From JAYZVT01 sp050248375 (GTDB lineage: Bacteria > Pseudomonadota > Alphaproteobacteria > Rhizobiales > Methyloligellaceae), in contig JBFWSL010000011.1 of the NCBI GenBank assembly GCA_050248375.1, forward strand, positions 1 to 28,328: a stretch of 28,328 nucleotides of DNA, read 5' to 3'. The translations under genes and the position numbers were made by a program. Position 1 is the stretch's first letter. Every line of letters begins with the position of its first letter. The notes under the pieces were generated by a model. It worked only from the letters and a program-made list of their open reading frames with translations, was not told the DNA's origin and did no database searches. Below, piece after piece: positions 16,171-24,259 of this stretch.

Positions 16171-16803
16171 TCAGGACTTGCTGGACAGCTTTTCGAGCTT
16201 TTCCTGCATGGCTGAAAGCTCCGCCTTCAGGGTCTCGAGCTCGCTTCCTGCGCCGTTCGGCGCAGCGTTCTCCGGCTGGGGCGCGGCAGCGGACGGCTTC
16301 TTCTGGTCGCCGCGGGCGGAAGGGCCGGCGAAGGGGCCGCCGAACATGCCGAGCGCGCGCTCGAACATGGCCATGTTCTGGCGCGCGTGCTCCTCGATGG
16401 CCCCCATGGCGCTGGCTCCAAGAGCGGTGGCGCCAAAGGTGTCGGCGAACTGCTTGCGGTAGCGTTCCTGCTGGCGGGTGAGGGAGTCGAGGCTCACCTC
16501 GAGATATTTCGGCACCAGGGCCTCGAAGCCCGCGCCATAGAAGCGGATGAGCTGCCGCAGGAAATTGATGGGCAGCAGGTTGGTGCCGCGGCTCTCCTGC
16601 TCGACGATGATCTGGGTGAGGACGGACCGGGTCAGGTCTTCGCCGGTCTTGGCGTCATAGACGACGAAGTCGCGCTCGATGCGGACCATCTCGGCGAGAT
16701 CGTCGAGGGTTACGTAGGCGCTGGTTTCGGTGTTGTAGAGCCGGCGGTTGGCGTATTTCTTGATGACAACCGGTTCGACGTTCGACTCGACTTCCTTGGC
16801 CAC
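16171..16803 (-). CDS. phaR: polyhydroxyalkanoate synthesis repressor PhaR
   Basis: The protein has 210 residues. The N-terminal DNA-binding/PHB-accumulation domain is highly typical: VVIKKYANRRLYNTETSAYV, then TLDDLAEMVR and FVVYDAKTGEDLTRSVLTQII. PHB-binding repeats follow (LPINFLRQLIRFYGAGFEAL, PKYLEVSLDSL), and the end is Pro/Ala-rich and then a short coiled coil (ETLKAELSAMQEKLEKL). PhaR represses phasin and its own genes and is released by binding nascent PHB granules. I prefer the GTG start at 16801-16803: it follows GGGGA and puts the perfect inverted repeat at 16836-16857 upstream of the gene rather than inside it. In-frame ATGs at 16902 and 16890 are alternatives but add sequence unlike the family. 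It is divergent from phaA. Confidence 0.93.
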   Translation of the reverse strand: MAKEVESNVEPVVIKKYANRRLYNTETSAYVTLDDLAEMVRIERDFVVYDAKTGEDLTRSVLTQIIVEQESRGTNLLPINFLRQLIRFYGAGFEALVPKYLEVSLDSLTRQQERYRKQFADTFGATALGASAMGAIEEHARQNMAMFERALGMFGGPFAGPSARGDQKKPSAAAPQPENAAPNGAGSELETLKAELSAMQEKLEKLSSKS

Positions 16804-16835
16804 GGACTTATGATTCCCCAGCGGTTGGGCGGCAG

Positions 16836-16857
16836 TACTTTGCCGCAGTGCAAAGTA
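16836..16857. promoter_or_regulatory. perfect inverted repeat, likely PhaR operator
   Basis: TACTTTGC (16836-16843) and GCAAAGTA (16850-16857) are perfect 8-bp arms around a 6-bp spacer, 33 bp upstream of the phaR GTG. TGC/GCA dyads are the reported recognition feature of PhaR in Paracoccus and Rhodobacter. A shorter TGC-N3-GCA dyad lies at 16874-16882. Farther toward phaA are AAGACGTCTT (16962-16971), a small AGACC/GGTCT hairpin (16972-16984) and CGCATATGCG (16998-17007). Autorepression is inferred. Confidence 0.6.
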
Positions 16858-17060
16858 GGTAACATGAATTTTGTGCGGGGCACCAGACATTTCCGCCCGC
16901 ATCGTAAAGAAGGCAAGGCTCCGCTAAGGGCCCGAAACTGTGACAGGATTTCATCGACACAAAGACGTCTTAGACCTTTGGTCTTGTGGGCCTATGTCGC
17001 ATATGCGTAAACGCGGAGCACAGTATAGAACCCCGGATATTCAAGCCAAGGAGGCAAGTC

Positions 17061-18245
17061 ATGGGCGATAAGGACGCCATCGTCATCGCCGGCGCAGCGC
17101 GTACGCCGGTAGGCTCGTTCAACGGATCGTTGAGCAGCGTAACCGCCCATTATCTGGGGCAGGTGGCCATCGAGGCGGCGCTGTCGCGGGCCAACGTGCA
17201 GCCGGGCGACGTGTCGGAAGTCATCCTCGGACAAATCCTCACCGCCGGCCAGGGCCAGAACCCGGCGCGGCAGGCCTCCATCGGCGCGGGCATCCCCGTG
17301 GAGGCGCCGGCCTGGGGCATGAACCAGCTCTGCGGCTCGGGCCTGCGGGCGGTGGCGCTCGGCGCCCAGCAGGTTCAATCCGGCTCCAGCCGCATCGTGG
17401 TGGCGGGCGGCCAGGAAAGCATGAGCCAGGCGCCGCACTGCGCCAACCTGCGCAACGGACAGAAGATGGGCGATCTCAGCCTCATCGACACCATGATCCG
17501 CGACGGCCTCTGGGACGCCTTCAACGGCTATCACATGGGCGTGACGGCGGAGAACGTGGCCAAACAGTGGCAGATCACCCGCGACGAGCAGGACGCGTTC
17601 GCGGTCGCGTCGCAGAACAAGGCCGAGGCGGCCAAGAAGGCCGGCCGCTTCAAGGACGAGATCGCGCCGGTCACCATCAAGACGCGCAAGGGCGACGTGG
17701 TGGTGTCGGAGGACGAGTATATCCGCGAGGGCGCCAAGCTGGAGGACATGCAGAAGCTGCGCGCGGTCTTCGCCAAGGACGGTACGGTGACCGCGGGCAA
17801 TGCCAGCGGCATCAACGACGGCGCGGCGGCCGTGGTGCTGATGACCGCGGGCGAGGCGGAGAAGCGGGGCATCAAGCCGCTGGCGCGCATCGTTTCCTGG
17901 GCCCATGCGGGCGTCGATCCCTCGATCATGGGCACCGGCCCGATCCCGGCGTCGCGCAAGGCGCTGGAAATGGCCGGATGGAAAACCGGCGATCTTGACC
18001 TGGTCGAGGCCAACGAGGCCTTCGCCGCGCAGGCCTGCGCGGTGAACAAGGATCTGGGCTGGGACACTTCCAAGGTCAACGTGAACGGTGGCGCCATCGC
18101 CATCGGCCATCCCATCGGCGCGTCGGGCGCGCGGGTGCTGGTCACGCTGCTGCACGAGATGGAGCGCCGCGACGCCAAGAAGGGCCTCGCCACGCTTTGC
18201 ATCGGCGGCGGCATGGGCATCGCCATGTGTGTCGCCCGGGACTGA
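17061..18245 (+). CDS. phaA: acetyl-CoA acetyltransferase (beta-ketothiolase)
   Basis: This 394-residue thiolase joins two acetyl-CoA to acetoacetyl-CoA, the first step of PHB synthesis, in the cytosol. Catalytic residues are visible: nucleophile C91 (NQLCGSGLRAV), H350 (AIGHPIGASGAR) and C380 (LCIGGGMG). VEANEAFAAQA is the family signature before the active-site histidine. AAGGAGG sits 7 bp before the ATG; an in-frame upstream start at 16986 is not needed. It is followed by phaB on the same strand (107 bp gap with a hairpin), and divergent from phaR, so the three form a PHB locus. No PHB synthase gene (phaC) lies in the window. Confidence 0.96.
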   Translation: MGDKDAIVIAGAARTPVGSFNGSLSSVTAHYLGQVAIEAALSRANVQPGDVSEVILGQILTAGQGQNPARQASIGAGIPVEAPAWGMNQLCGSGLRAVALGAQQVQSGSSRIVVAGGQESMSQAPHCANLRNGQKMGDLSLIDTMIRDGLWDAFNGYHMGVTAENVAKQWQITRDEQDAFAVASQNKAEAAKKAGRFKDEIAPVTIKTRKGDVVVSEDEYIREGAKLEDMQKLRAVFAKDGTVTAGNASGINDGAAAVVLMTAGEAEKRGIKPLARIVSWAHAGVDPSIMGTGPIPASRKALEMAGWKTGDLDLVEANEAFAAQACAVNKDLGWDTSKVNVNGGAIAIGHPIGASGARVLVTLLHEMERRDAKKGLATLCIGGGMGIAMCVARD

Positions 18246-18278
18246 GGGATTGAGTGACGCTGCTGCTGAAATGTCTCT

Positions 18279-18300
18279 GGCCGGCATGGGCTTGCCGGCC
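18279..18300 (+). promoter_or_regulatory. intercistronic hairpin between phaA and phaB
   Basis: GGCCGGC (18279-18285) and GCCGGCC (18294-18300) form a perfect 7-bp stem around an 8-nt loop in the 107-bp gap. No T tract follows. It may stabilise the phaA message or tune the phaA:phaB ratio; this is inference. Confidence 0.35.
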
Positions 18301-18352
18301 GGCCGGGGTTTCGCGCGGTTCGGAGGAACGGTCTGACAAGGGAGGGAAGACC

Positions 18353-19078
18353 ATGGGGCGTGTTGCGGTCGTTACCGGCGGCAGCCGGGGCATCGGCGAA
18401 GCGATTTCGAAGGCACTGAAAGCCGCGGGCTACACGGTCGCCGCGAACTACGCGGGCAACGACGAAGCGGCCAGGACGTTCAAGGACGCGACGGGCATCC
18501 CGGTCTACAAGTGGGACGTCAGCAACGCGGAGGCCTGCGCGGCGGGCCTCAAGCAGGTGGAGCAGGACCTGGGGCCGGTGGAAGTGCTGGTCAATAACGC
18601 CGGCATTACCAAAGACACCATGTTTCACCGGATGACGCTGGAACAGTGGCGCGCGGTCATCGACACCAATCTGAATTCGCTCTTCAACATGTGCCGTCCG
18701 GTCATCGAGGGCATGCGCGAACGCGGCTTCGGCCGCATCGTCTGCATCTCCTCGATCAACGGCCAGAAGGGCCAGATGGGCCAGACCAACTATTCCGCGG
18801 CCAAGGCGGGCGAACTGGGATTCGTGCGGGCGCTGGCGCAGGAGAATGCCTTCAAGGGCATCACCGTGAACGCGATCTGCCCGGGGTATATCGGCACGGA
18901 GATGGTCCGGGCGGTGCCCGAACAGGTCCTGAAGGAGAAGATCCTGCCCCTTATCCCCGTTGGACGGCTGGGGGAGCCGGAGGAAATCGCCCGCTGCGTG
19001 GTGTTCCTGGCCGCGGACGAGGCCGGCTTCATCACCGGCTCCACGCTCAGCGCCAACGGCGGCCAAATCATGGTTTAA
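18353..19078 (+). CDS. phaB: acetoacetyl-CoA reductase
   Basis: This 241-residue short-chain dehydrogenase uses NADPH to reduce acetoacetyl-CoA to (R)-3-hydroxybutyryl-CoA. The Rossmann motif GGSRGIGE is at the N-terminus, NNAGIT near 84, the catalytic serine is in CISSINGQKGQ, and the YSAAKAG motif holds the catalytic Tyr and Lys. The NAICPGYIGTEMV and GSTLSANGGQIMV endings match PhaB. The start at 18353 follows GGGAGGG; an upstream in-frame ATG at 18254 adds non-family sequence. It is the second gene of phaAB. A near-perfect palindrome (GGTTtAACAG/CTGTTAACC, 19072-19091) overlaps the stop. Confidence 0.95.
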   Translation: MGRVAVVTGGSRGIGEAISKALKAAGYTVAANYAGNDEAARTFKDATGIPVYKWDVSNAEACAAGLKQVEQDLGPVEVLVNNAGITKDTMFHRMTLEQWRAVIDTNLNSLFNMCRPVIEGMRERGFGRIVCISSINGQKGQMGQTNYSAAKAGELGFVRALAQENAFKGITVNAICPGYIGTEMVRAVPEQVLKEKILPLIPVGRLGEPEEIARCVVFLAADEAGFITGSTLSANGGQIMV

Positions 19079-19230
19079 CAGGCTGTTAACCAGAAATTCA
19101 GCCCTCGAATGCGTAATAAAAAGTGATGGAGCGGTCCTGCTGGACGACCGGCGGGGCCGCACCCATATGGAAACAAGGACCGGGGGCGGCGAGGGGCCGC
19201 GCCCGGTATGGCGCGGGGAGCGCACGGAAT

Positions 19231-20187
19231 ATGACCGGCTGGATGATCGCCGGCGGGCTTGTCCTGCTGTTTTTCGGCGGAGAGCTGCTGGTCCGTGGAG
19301 CGGTTCTGCTGGCCCACAGGCTGGGCGTCTCCTGCCTGATGATCGGCCTCACCATCGTCGGCTTCGGCACCTCCACTCCCGAACTGGTCACCAGCCTGCA
19401 GGCGGTCATGGAAAGCGCGCCCGGCATCGCGGTCGGCAACATCGTCGGCTCGAATATCGCCAACGTGCTGCTGATCGTGGGCATCGCGGCCCTGATCTGC
19501 CCGATTCCCTGCAACCAGCGCATCGTGCTGCGCGACGGCGGGCTGATGCTGGCCGCGTCGCTGGCGCTGCTGGCGCTGTCCGTGGGCGGCGTGCTGGACC
19601 GTGTGGACGGGGCGCTGCTCACCTTCGGGCTTGCGGGGTATCTCTGGTATCTGTGGCGCGAGGAAACCGCGGGCGCCAACGCCACGGAGGCCTCCCGGAC
19701 TGCCGCCGAACAGAATATGGAGCTGCCCTGGCCCGGCCGGCTGCACACGAGCGTGGAACTGGTCCTGCTCGCCGGCGGCATCGTGCTGACGGTGCTCGGC
19801 GGACGGCTGCTGGTCTTCGGCGCCATCGATCTCGCCAGGTCGCTGGAGGTCTCCGACACCCTCATCGGCCTCACCATCGTGGCGGTGGGCACCTCGCTGC
19901 CCGAGCTGGCCACGTCCGTCGTCGCGGCCTACCGCCGCCAGCCCGATATCGCCTACGGCAACATCGTCGGCTCCAACGTGTTCAACGTGCTCGGCATCGG
20001 CGGCGTCACCGCGCTGACCGTCCCGATCAATGTCCCGGACCACGTGCTCGCCTTCGACCTTCCGGTGATGATCGCGGTGACCCTGCTGATGGCGGTGTTC
20101 GCCATGACGGGCGCCCGGCTGACGCGCACGGAAGGGGCGGTTCTGCTGTGCGGCTACGGAACCTATATCGCCCTCATCAGCCTGTGA
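19231..20187 (+). CDS. calcium/sodium antiporter (CaCA family, YrbG-like)
   Basis: The 318-residue inner-membrane protein is made of two homologous five-helix halves in inverted orientation. Each half carries the alpha-repeat: first GFGTSTPELVTS (44-55) with GNIVGSNIANVL; second VGTSLPELATS (about 217-228) with GNIVGSNVFNVL. The glutamates in the two PEL segments are the expected cation ligands. A cytoplasmic loop (about 145-170) separates the halves. It should exchange Ca2+ (or another cation) for Na+ or H+. The start follows CGGGGAG and begins right at the first helix. It lies 152 bp after phaB and 56 bp before the EamA gene on the same strand. Confidence 0.92.
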   Translation: MTGWMIAGGLVLLFFGGELLVRGAVLLAHRLGVSCLMIGLTIVGFGTSTPELVTSLQAVMESAPGIAVGNIVGSNIANVLLIVGIAALICPIPCNQRIVLRDGGLMLAASLALLALSVGGVLDRVDGALLTFGLAGYLWYLWREETAGANATEASRTAAEQNMELPWPGRLHTSVELVLLAGGIVLTVLGGRLLVFGAIDLARSLEVSDTLIGLTIVAVGTSLPELATSVVAAYRRQPDIAYGNIVGSNVFNVLGIGGVTALTVPINVPDHVLAFDLPVMIAVTLLMAVFAMTGARLTRTEGAVLLCGYGTYIALISL

Positions 20188-20243
20188 CCTGAGGCCGTGG
20201 GCGGACTTGCGCGCGTGCGCGGACCGTGGCAACGGGCAGGCGC

Positions 20244-21158
20244 ATGAACACCCGGCCTTCCCGATCCGGACCCGACGCCCGCACCGGCCGCCTGCGGGCG
20301 ACCGCGGTGGGCGCGGTCGCCATTCCAATCTGGTCGTCGCTGGCGGCGCTGGCGCAGCTTAACGGCGGCGTGCCGCCGCTGCAGCTCCTGGCCGTCAGCT
20401 TCGCCATCGCGGGGACCATCGGCCTGGTCTACCTGTTGTGGAGCGGCGTGCCGCTCTCCAGCCTGCTCGACGTGCCGCCGGGCGCGTGGCTGCTGGGGGT
20501 CGGCGGGCTGTTCGGCTATCACCTGCTCTACTTTCTCGCCTTCCGGATGGCCCCGGCGCTCGAGGTCAATCTCGTCAACTATCTGTGGCCGCTGCTGATC
20601 GTGCTGTTTTCCGCGCTGCCGGTGGCGGGAGCGGGCGGGCTGACCTGGCGGCACCTGGCGGGCGCGGCCATGGGCTTCGCCGGCACGGCGCTGATCCTGA
20701 CGGGGGTCACGGCGTCGGAGACGGGCGGCCATCTCGCGGGATATCTCTGCGCCATGGGAGCCGCGATCATCTGGGCTGCGTATTCGGTGCTGTCGCGGCG
20801 CTACGCGTCGGTGCCGAGCCATGCGGTGGCGGGGTACTGCCTGGTCACCGCGGCGCTCGCCGCCGCCTCGCATCTGGTGCTGGAGACGACGCTGTGGCCG
20901 CAGGGCGCCGCGCAATGGGCGGTGCTGGCGGCGATGGGCGCCGGACCGGTGGGTCTGGCCTTCTATTTCTGGGACCACGGGGTCAAGCATGGCGACGTGC
21001 GTTTTCTCGGTGTCGCCTGCTATGCGATCCCGCTGCTCTCCACGCTCCTGCTGATCGTGCTCGGGCTGGGGGAGGCGAGTGCGGGACTGTGGGTCGCCTG
21101 CGGCCTCATCGTCGGCGGAGCGGGCCTGGCGGCGCGGTCCGTGGGCGAAGGGGACTGA
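20244..21158 (+). CDS. EamA-family DMT exporter (YddG-like)
   Basis: The 304-residue inner-membrane protein has about ten hydrophobic segments in two EamA domains. The segment FGYHLLYFLAFRMAPALEVNLVNYLWPLL is the landmark of YddG-type aromatic amino acid exporters (positions about 90-118). GPVGLAFYFWDHGVKHGD appears in the second domain. The substrate is therefore probably an aromatic amino acid or similar metabolite, but this is inferred. I take the ATG at 20244; a GTG at 20226 is in frame and possible. Tail-to-tail with the cupin gene, only 7 bp apart. Confidence 0.85.
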   Translation: MNTRPSRSGPDARTGRLRATAVGAVAIPIWSSLAALAQLNGGVPPLQLLAVSFAIAGTIGLVYLLWSGVPLSSLLDVPPGAWLLGVGGLFGYHLLYFLAFRMAPALEVNLVNYLWPLLIVLFSALPVAGAGGLTWRHLAGAAMGFAGTALILTGVTASETGGHLAGYLCAMGAAIIWAAYSVLSRRYASVPSHAVAGYCLVTAALAAASHLVLETTLWPQGAAQWAVLAAMGAGPVGLAFYFWDHGVKHGDVRFLGVACYAIPLLSTLLLIVLGLGEASAGLWVACGLIVGGAGLAARSVGEGD

Positions 21159-21165
21159 CGGGCGC

Positions 21166-21594
21166 TCAGGGCGCTTCCGGCTCCCAGCCCCGCGGAGCCA
21201 TCTCGAAGCCCTCGAACTCGAAGCCCGGCGCCACCGTGCAGCCGGCCAGCGTCCATTCACCCAGGCTCCTGGCCGTTTGCCAGGCGTGGGCCGGGACCAC
21301 GGCCTGGGGCCGCTCGCCGTTGGCCAGATCGGGGCCGAGACTCCGGGCCCGGTGACCGTGCGCATCCCCTGAAATTCTCAACTCCAGCGGCGCGCCGGCA
21401 TGCCAGTGCCAGACCTCGGCCGCGTCGACGCGGTGCCAGCGGGAGACCTCGCCGGAGCGCAGCAGAAAGTAGATGGCGGTGGAACGGGCGCGGCCGTCCG
21501 CGCCGGCCTCGTCGCGGAAAGTCTCGCGGAAATGTCCGCCTTCCGGATGCGGCTCCAGTTTCAGGAGGCCGATGATCTGTTCAGCCGTCAGCAT
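21166..21594 (-). CDS. DUF985 cupin-domain protein
   Basis: This 142-residue single-domain beta-barrel protein starts AEQIIGLLKLEPHPEGGHFRET, the DUF985 opening. TAIYFLLRSGEVSRWHRVDAAEVWHWHAG is the cupin core with several histidines that could bind metal, and GCTVAPGFEFEGFEMA the closing segment. Related structures (yeast YML079W) resemble germin and auxin-binding folds, but no biochemical role is settled. Length and motif order are normal for the family. The gene stands alone, convergent with the EamA gene; upstream lies the 327-bp repeat-containing gap before gloB. Confidence 0.88.
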   Translation of the reverse strand: MLTAEQIIGLLKLEPHPEGGHFRETFRDEAGADGRARSTAIYFLLRSGEVSRWHRVDAAEVWHWHAGAPLELRISGDAHGHRARSLGPDLANGERPQAVVPAHAWQTARSLGEWTLAGCTVAPGFEFEGFEMAPRGWEPEAP

Positions 21595-21681
21595 GAAGAC
21601 GATCCTTTCCCGGCCGGCGGTGGATCCCGTCCCGGTCGATGGAGCCCCGTCGCCGCGGAGCCCGGGGTTCGGGCCCGCGGT

Positions 21682-21878
21682 ATGGACCCCGGGCCAAGCC
21701 CGGGGTTTCGCGTTGACGGTTGCGCCGGGCTGGAAACCCCGAACCTGTCCGGCGTCCGCCGAAACAGGCCGGACGGCCAGCCGGATGGACCTCCGGCCTG
21801 AAGCCGAAGGCGAAATCCGGGCGAATATTCGCGGGTGCGGTTACAGTCCCGAAACCCCGGGCTTGGCCCGGGGTCCAT
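21682..21878. repeat. 197-bp element bounded by perfect 29-bp inverted repeats
   Basis: ATGGACCCCGGGCC...TTTCG at 21682-21710 and its exact reverse complement at 21850-21878 enclose 139 bp of GC-rich noncoding sequence. Each arm is itself a CCCCGGG/CCCGGGG palindrome. Here the TGGA ends face outward, the opposite of the related pair at 7344-7448. A degenerate extra copy of the core lies just outside the left arm (21657-21677). No coding region or transposase is seen inside. The whole gap 21595-21921 holds nothing else I can assign. It could be a small non-autonomous element or two repeats inserted head to head. Confidence 0.75.
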
Positions 21879-21921
21879 GGCACGGTTCCGAGGCAGGTGG
21901 GCCTGGGAAGCCTGTCCCGCG

Positions 21922-22692
21922 TCACGCGTTGTCCTTGCGCTTGCGGATCTCGCCGAAGATTTCCCACAGTTCGCGGCCCTTCATGCCGAGCCGCTCCTGA
22001 ATCTCGGGGCTCGAAGGCCGCAGGAAGGGGTTGGCGGCCAGCTCGGCCGCCAGCGTTGTCGGCAGCGTCGGCTTGCCTTCGGCGCGCAGGGCGTCCACTT
22101 CCTCCGCCCGTTCCTGCAGCGCCTTGTTGCCCGGCTCGATGGTCAGCGCGAAGCGGGCGTTGGACTGGGTGTATTCGTGGCCGCAATAAAGCGTGGTCTC
22201 GGGCGGCAGCGCCATCAGCTTCGACAGGGAGGTCCACATCATCCTGGCGTCGCCCTCCAGCAAACGTCCGCAGCCGAGCGAGAAGATGGTGTCGGCGACG
22301 AAGGCGACGCCGGCCTGCGGGAACCAGTAGCTGATATGGCCGGTGGTGTGGCCGGGGGTCTCGATGACCTTGGCGGTGAAGTTCCCGAACTTCACCTCGT
22401 CGCCTTCCTTCACCTGCACGTCCATGCCGGGAATGCGGCCGGCATCCGCGGCCGGGCCGACGATGGTGCAGCCTGTCGCCTGCTTCAGGGCCAGGTTGCC
22501 GTCGGTGTGGTCGGCATGGTGATGGGTGGTCAGGATATGGGTGAGGGTCCAGCCCTTGAGCGCCAGCGCCTTGCGCACGGCCCCGGCTTCCGGGGCGTCG
22601 ATGGAAGCCGTGACGTTGGCGTCGGCATCGTGGATCAGCACGCCGTAGTTATCGCTGAGGCAGGGAAACTGGTAAATCTCGAGCTTCGGCAT
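21922..22692 (-). CDS. gloB: hydroxyacylglutathione hydrolase (glyoxalase II)
   Basis: This 256-residue metallo-beta-lactamase-fold enzyme hydrolyses S-lactoylglutathione to lactate and glutathione in the cytosol. The binuclear metal site is visible: THHHADHTDG (56-65), ETPGHTTGHI near 111, FVADTIFSLGCGRLLEG near 131, and YCGHEYTQSNARFA near 169. The C-terminal glutathione-binding part has PEIQERLGMKGRELWEIF. AAGGA precedes the ATG. It is divergent from the methyltransferase gene across 166 bp. Together with the ChaC-like gene at the right edge it gives the region a glutathione theme, though the genes are not in one operon. Confidence 0.95.
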   Translation of the reverse strand: MPKLEIYQFPCLSDNYGVLIHDADANVTASIDAPEAGAVRKALALKGWTLTHILTTHHHADHTDGNLALKQATGCTIVGPAADAGRIPGMDVQVKEGDEVKFGNFTAKVIETPGHTTGHISYWFPQAGVAFVADTIFSLGCGRLLEGDARMMWTSLSKLMALPPETTLYCGHEYTQSNARFALTIEPGNKALQERAEEVDALRAEGKPTLPTTLAAELAANPFLRPSSPEIQERLGMKGRELWEIFGEIRKRKDNA

Positions 22693-22858
22693 CAGGCTTC
22701 CTTCCCGGCTGTATACGGTCGTTGAACGGTTCGGGCGGCCGGCCGTTCCGGCGGCCCGGGGAACCTAGCACCGCAAGGGGAGGTTGCAAGTCTCCGCAGT
22801 CCGGCCCCGGCCATGCTAGGGTCGGGAAAAGCCCGCTCCGCGAATCCGGGACGCAGAC

Positions 22859-23659
22859 ATGCATATGGACGTCATAGGGCTGAGAGAGTTCTACGCCCGG
22901 CCGCTCGGCATGATGGTGCGGCGGCTGATAGGCCACCGGCTGCGCGCGCGCTGGCGCGACGTCGCCGGCATGAGCGTGTTCGGGCTCGGCTACGCCGTGC
23001 CCTATCTGGGCGCCTTCCGGGGCGACGCTCTCAGGGTCGGGGCGCTGATGCCGGCGCCCCAGGGCGTGATCGTGTGGCCGGAGGAAGGCCAGCGCTGCGC
23101 CGCGCTGGTGGACGATACGGACCTGCCGCTGCCCAACGCCTGCGTGGACCGGCTGGTGATCGTTCACGCGCTGGAGTCGACCGAGGCCGCGCGCGCCATG
23201 CTGAGGGAGGCGTGGCGCGTGCTGGCGCCGGAGGGCCGCGTCATGATTGTGGTGCCCAACCGGCGCAGCATCTGGTCGCGGCTCGATTCCACGCCCTTCG
23301 GCCATGGCCGCCCGTTCAGCCGGGGCCAGCTCGCGGGGCTGCTGCGCGAGGCCATGTTCACGCCCACCGACTGGACCCAGGCGCTCTACATGCCGCCGGT
23401 GGAGTGGCCGCTGCTGCTGCGCTCGGCCATCGCCATAGAGCGCATCGGCGCGGTGCTGTGGCCGGCCTTCTCCGGCGTCATCATGGTGGAGGCGACCAAG
23501 CAGATCTACGGGGCCATCGAGCGCGAACGCGCGCCGGCGCGGCGCAGGCTGATGCCGGTGCCGGAGGTCGCCACGGCGCGCGGCAGCCTCGGCATGCGGC
23601 CGTTCAGCGGCGGGGTTCGCGCCCGCGCGACAGCAGGAATACCGCCTGCTCGCCGATGA
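22859..23659 (+). CDS. class I SAM-dependent methyltransferase (Methyltransf_11 type)
   Basis: The protein has 266 residues. The Rossmann-like core shows VFGLGYAVPYL (motif I is atypical, without the GxGxG glycines), LPLPNACVDRLVIVHALE (motif II/III region) and LREAWRVLAPEGRVMIVVPN, the usual post-III strand. The substrate is unknown; position next to gloB is common for this group in alphaproteobacteria. Either ATG, at 22859 or 22865, could start it; the ribosome site is weak. The last 56 bp overlap the end of metW on the other strand, and the overlapping tail (after about residue 240) is low complexity, suggesting that a stop was lost and the frame extended. Confidence 0.85.
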   Translation: MHMDVIGLREFYARPLGMMVRRLIGHRLRARWRDVAGMSVFGLGYAVPYLGAFRGDALRVGALMPAPQGVIVWPEEGQRCAALVDDTDLPLPNACVDRLVIVHALESTEAARAMLREAWRVLAPEGRVMIVVPNRRSIWSRLDSTPFGHGRPFSRGQLAGLLREAMFTPTDWTQALYMPPVEWPLLLRSAIAIERIGAVLWPAFSGVIMVEATKQIYGAIERERAPARRRLMPVPEVATARGSLGMRPFSGGVRARATAGIPPARR

Positions 23660-24248
23660 GATTGTGCAGGAAGGCCGGCACGGCGAGACCCAGCTTGCGC
23701 CCCTGCGCGTTCAGGGCCAGCGAACGCTCCACGCGGGCGTCCACCTCGCGGCACAGGGCGCTGAAGTCCCTGATGGTGCAGAAGTGAATGTTCGGTGTCT
23801 CGTACCACGGCACCGGCAGGTTGTCGGTGACGGGCATGTGGCCGCCGAACATGACCTGGTTGCGGATGCGCCAGTGGCCGAAATTCGGAAACGACACGAT
23901 GACGCGGCGGCCTATGCGCAGGAGCTGCTCCAGAACCACTTTCGGGCGCTGCGTGGCCTGGATGGTCTGGCTCAGGATGGCGTAGTCGAAGGCGCCGTCG
24001 GGATAGTTGACGAGGTCGCGGTCGGCGTCGCCCTGCACCACCGACAGGCCCTTGGCCACGCACTGGTTCACGCCAGCCTGGCTGAGCTCCACGCCGCGCG
24101 CGTCCACGTCGCGGCTCTCCGACAGGATGCGCAGAAGCGCGCCGTCGCCGCAGCCGATGTCGATGACGCGGGAGCCCTTCTCCACCATCTCCGCGATTAG
24201 CAGCAGGTCGACGCGGGTGGTGTCCAGCGGCCGGTTGGTGTCGAGCAT
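23604..24248 (-). CDS. metW: methionine biosynthesis protein MetW
   Basis: The 214-residue methyltransferase-fold protein has motif I DIGCGDGALLRIL (30-42), then DADRDLVNYPDGAFDYAILSQTIQA and VIVSFPNFGHWRIRNQV, the characteristic MetW segments. LPVPWYETPNIHFCTIRDF follows. MetW acts with MetX; in other bacteria it is needed for full homoserine acyltransferase activity. GGAGG lies 8 bp before the ATG and the gap to the upstream metX stop is 11 bp, so the two form one operon under the SAM-II riboswitch. The 3' end overlaps the convergent methyltransferase gene by 56 bp. Confidence 0.95.
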   Translation of the reverse strand: MLDTNRPLDTTRVDLLLIAEMVEKGSRVIDIGCGDGALLRILSESRDVDARGVELSQAGVNQCVAKGLSVVQGDADRDLVNYPDGAFDYAILSQTIQATQRPKVVLEQLLRIGRRVIVSFPNFGHWRIRNQVMFGGHMPVTDNLPVPWYETPNIHFCTIRDFSALCREVDARVERSLALNAQGRKLGLAVPAFLHNLIGEQAVFLLSRGREPRR

Positions 24249-24259
24249 GGCGGCCTCCG

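Noticed and set aside
18279..18300. Terminator between phaA and phaB
   Set aside because: A good stem but no T tract, and phaB has no clear promoter of its own, so a read-through hairpin is more likely.
17531..19225. 564-codon minus-strand frame across phaA and phaB
   Set aside because: Antisense to two well-supported genes and lacking any domain pattern.
21682..21878. Insertion sequence
   Set aside because: No transposase frame lies between the inverted repeats and no target duplication is evident.
22813..23787. 324-codon plus-strand frame overlapping the methyltransferase and metW
   Set aside because: Different frame from the methyltransferase, with low-complexity translation.
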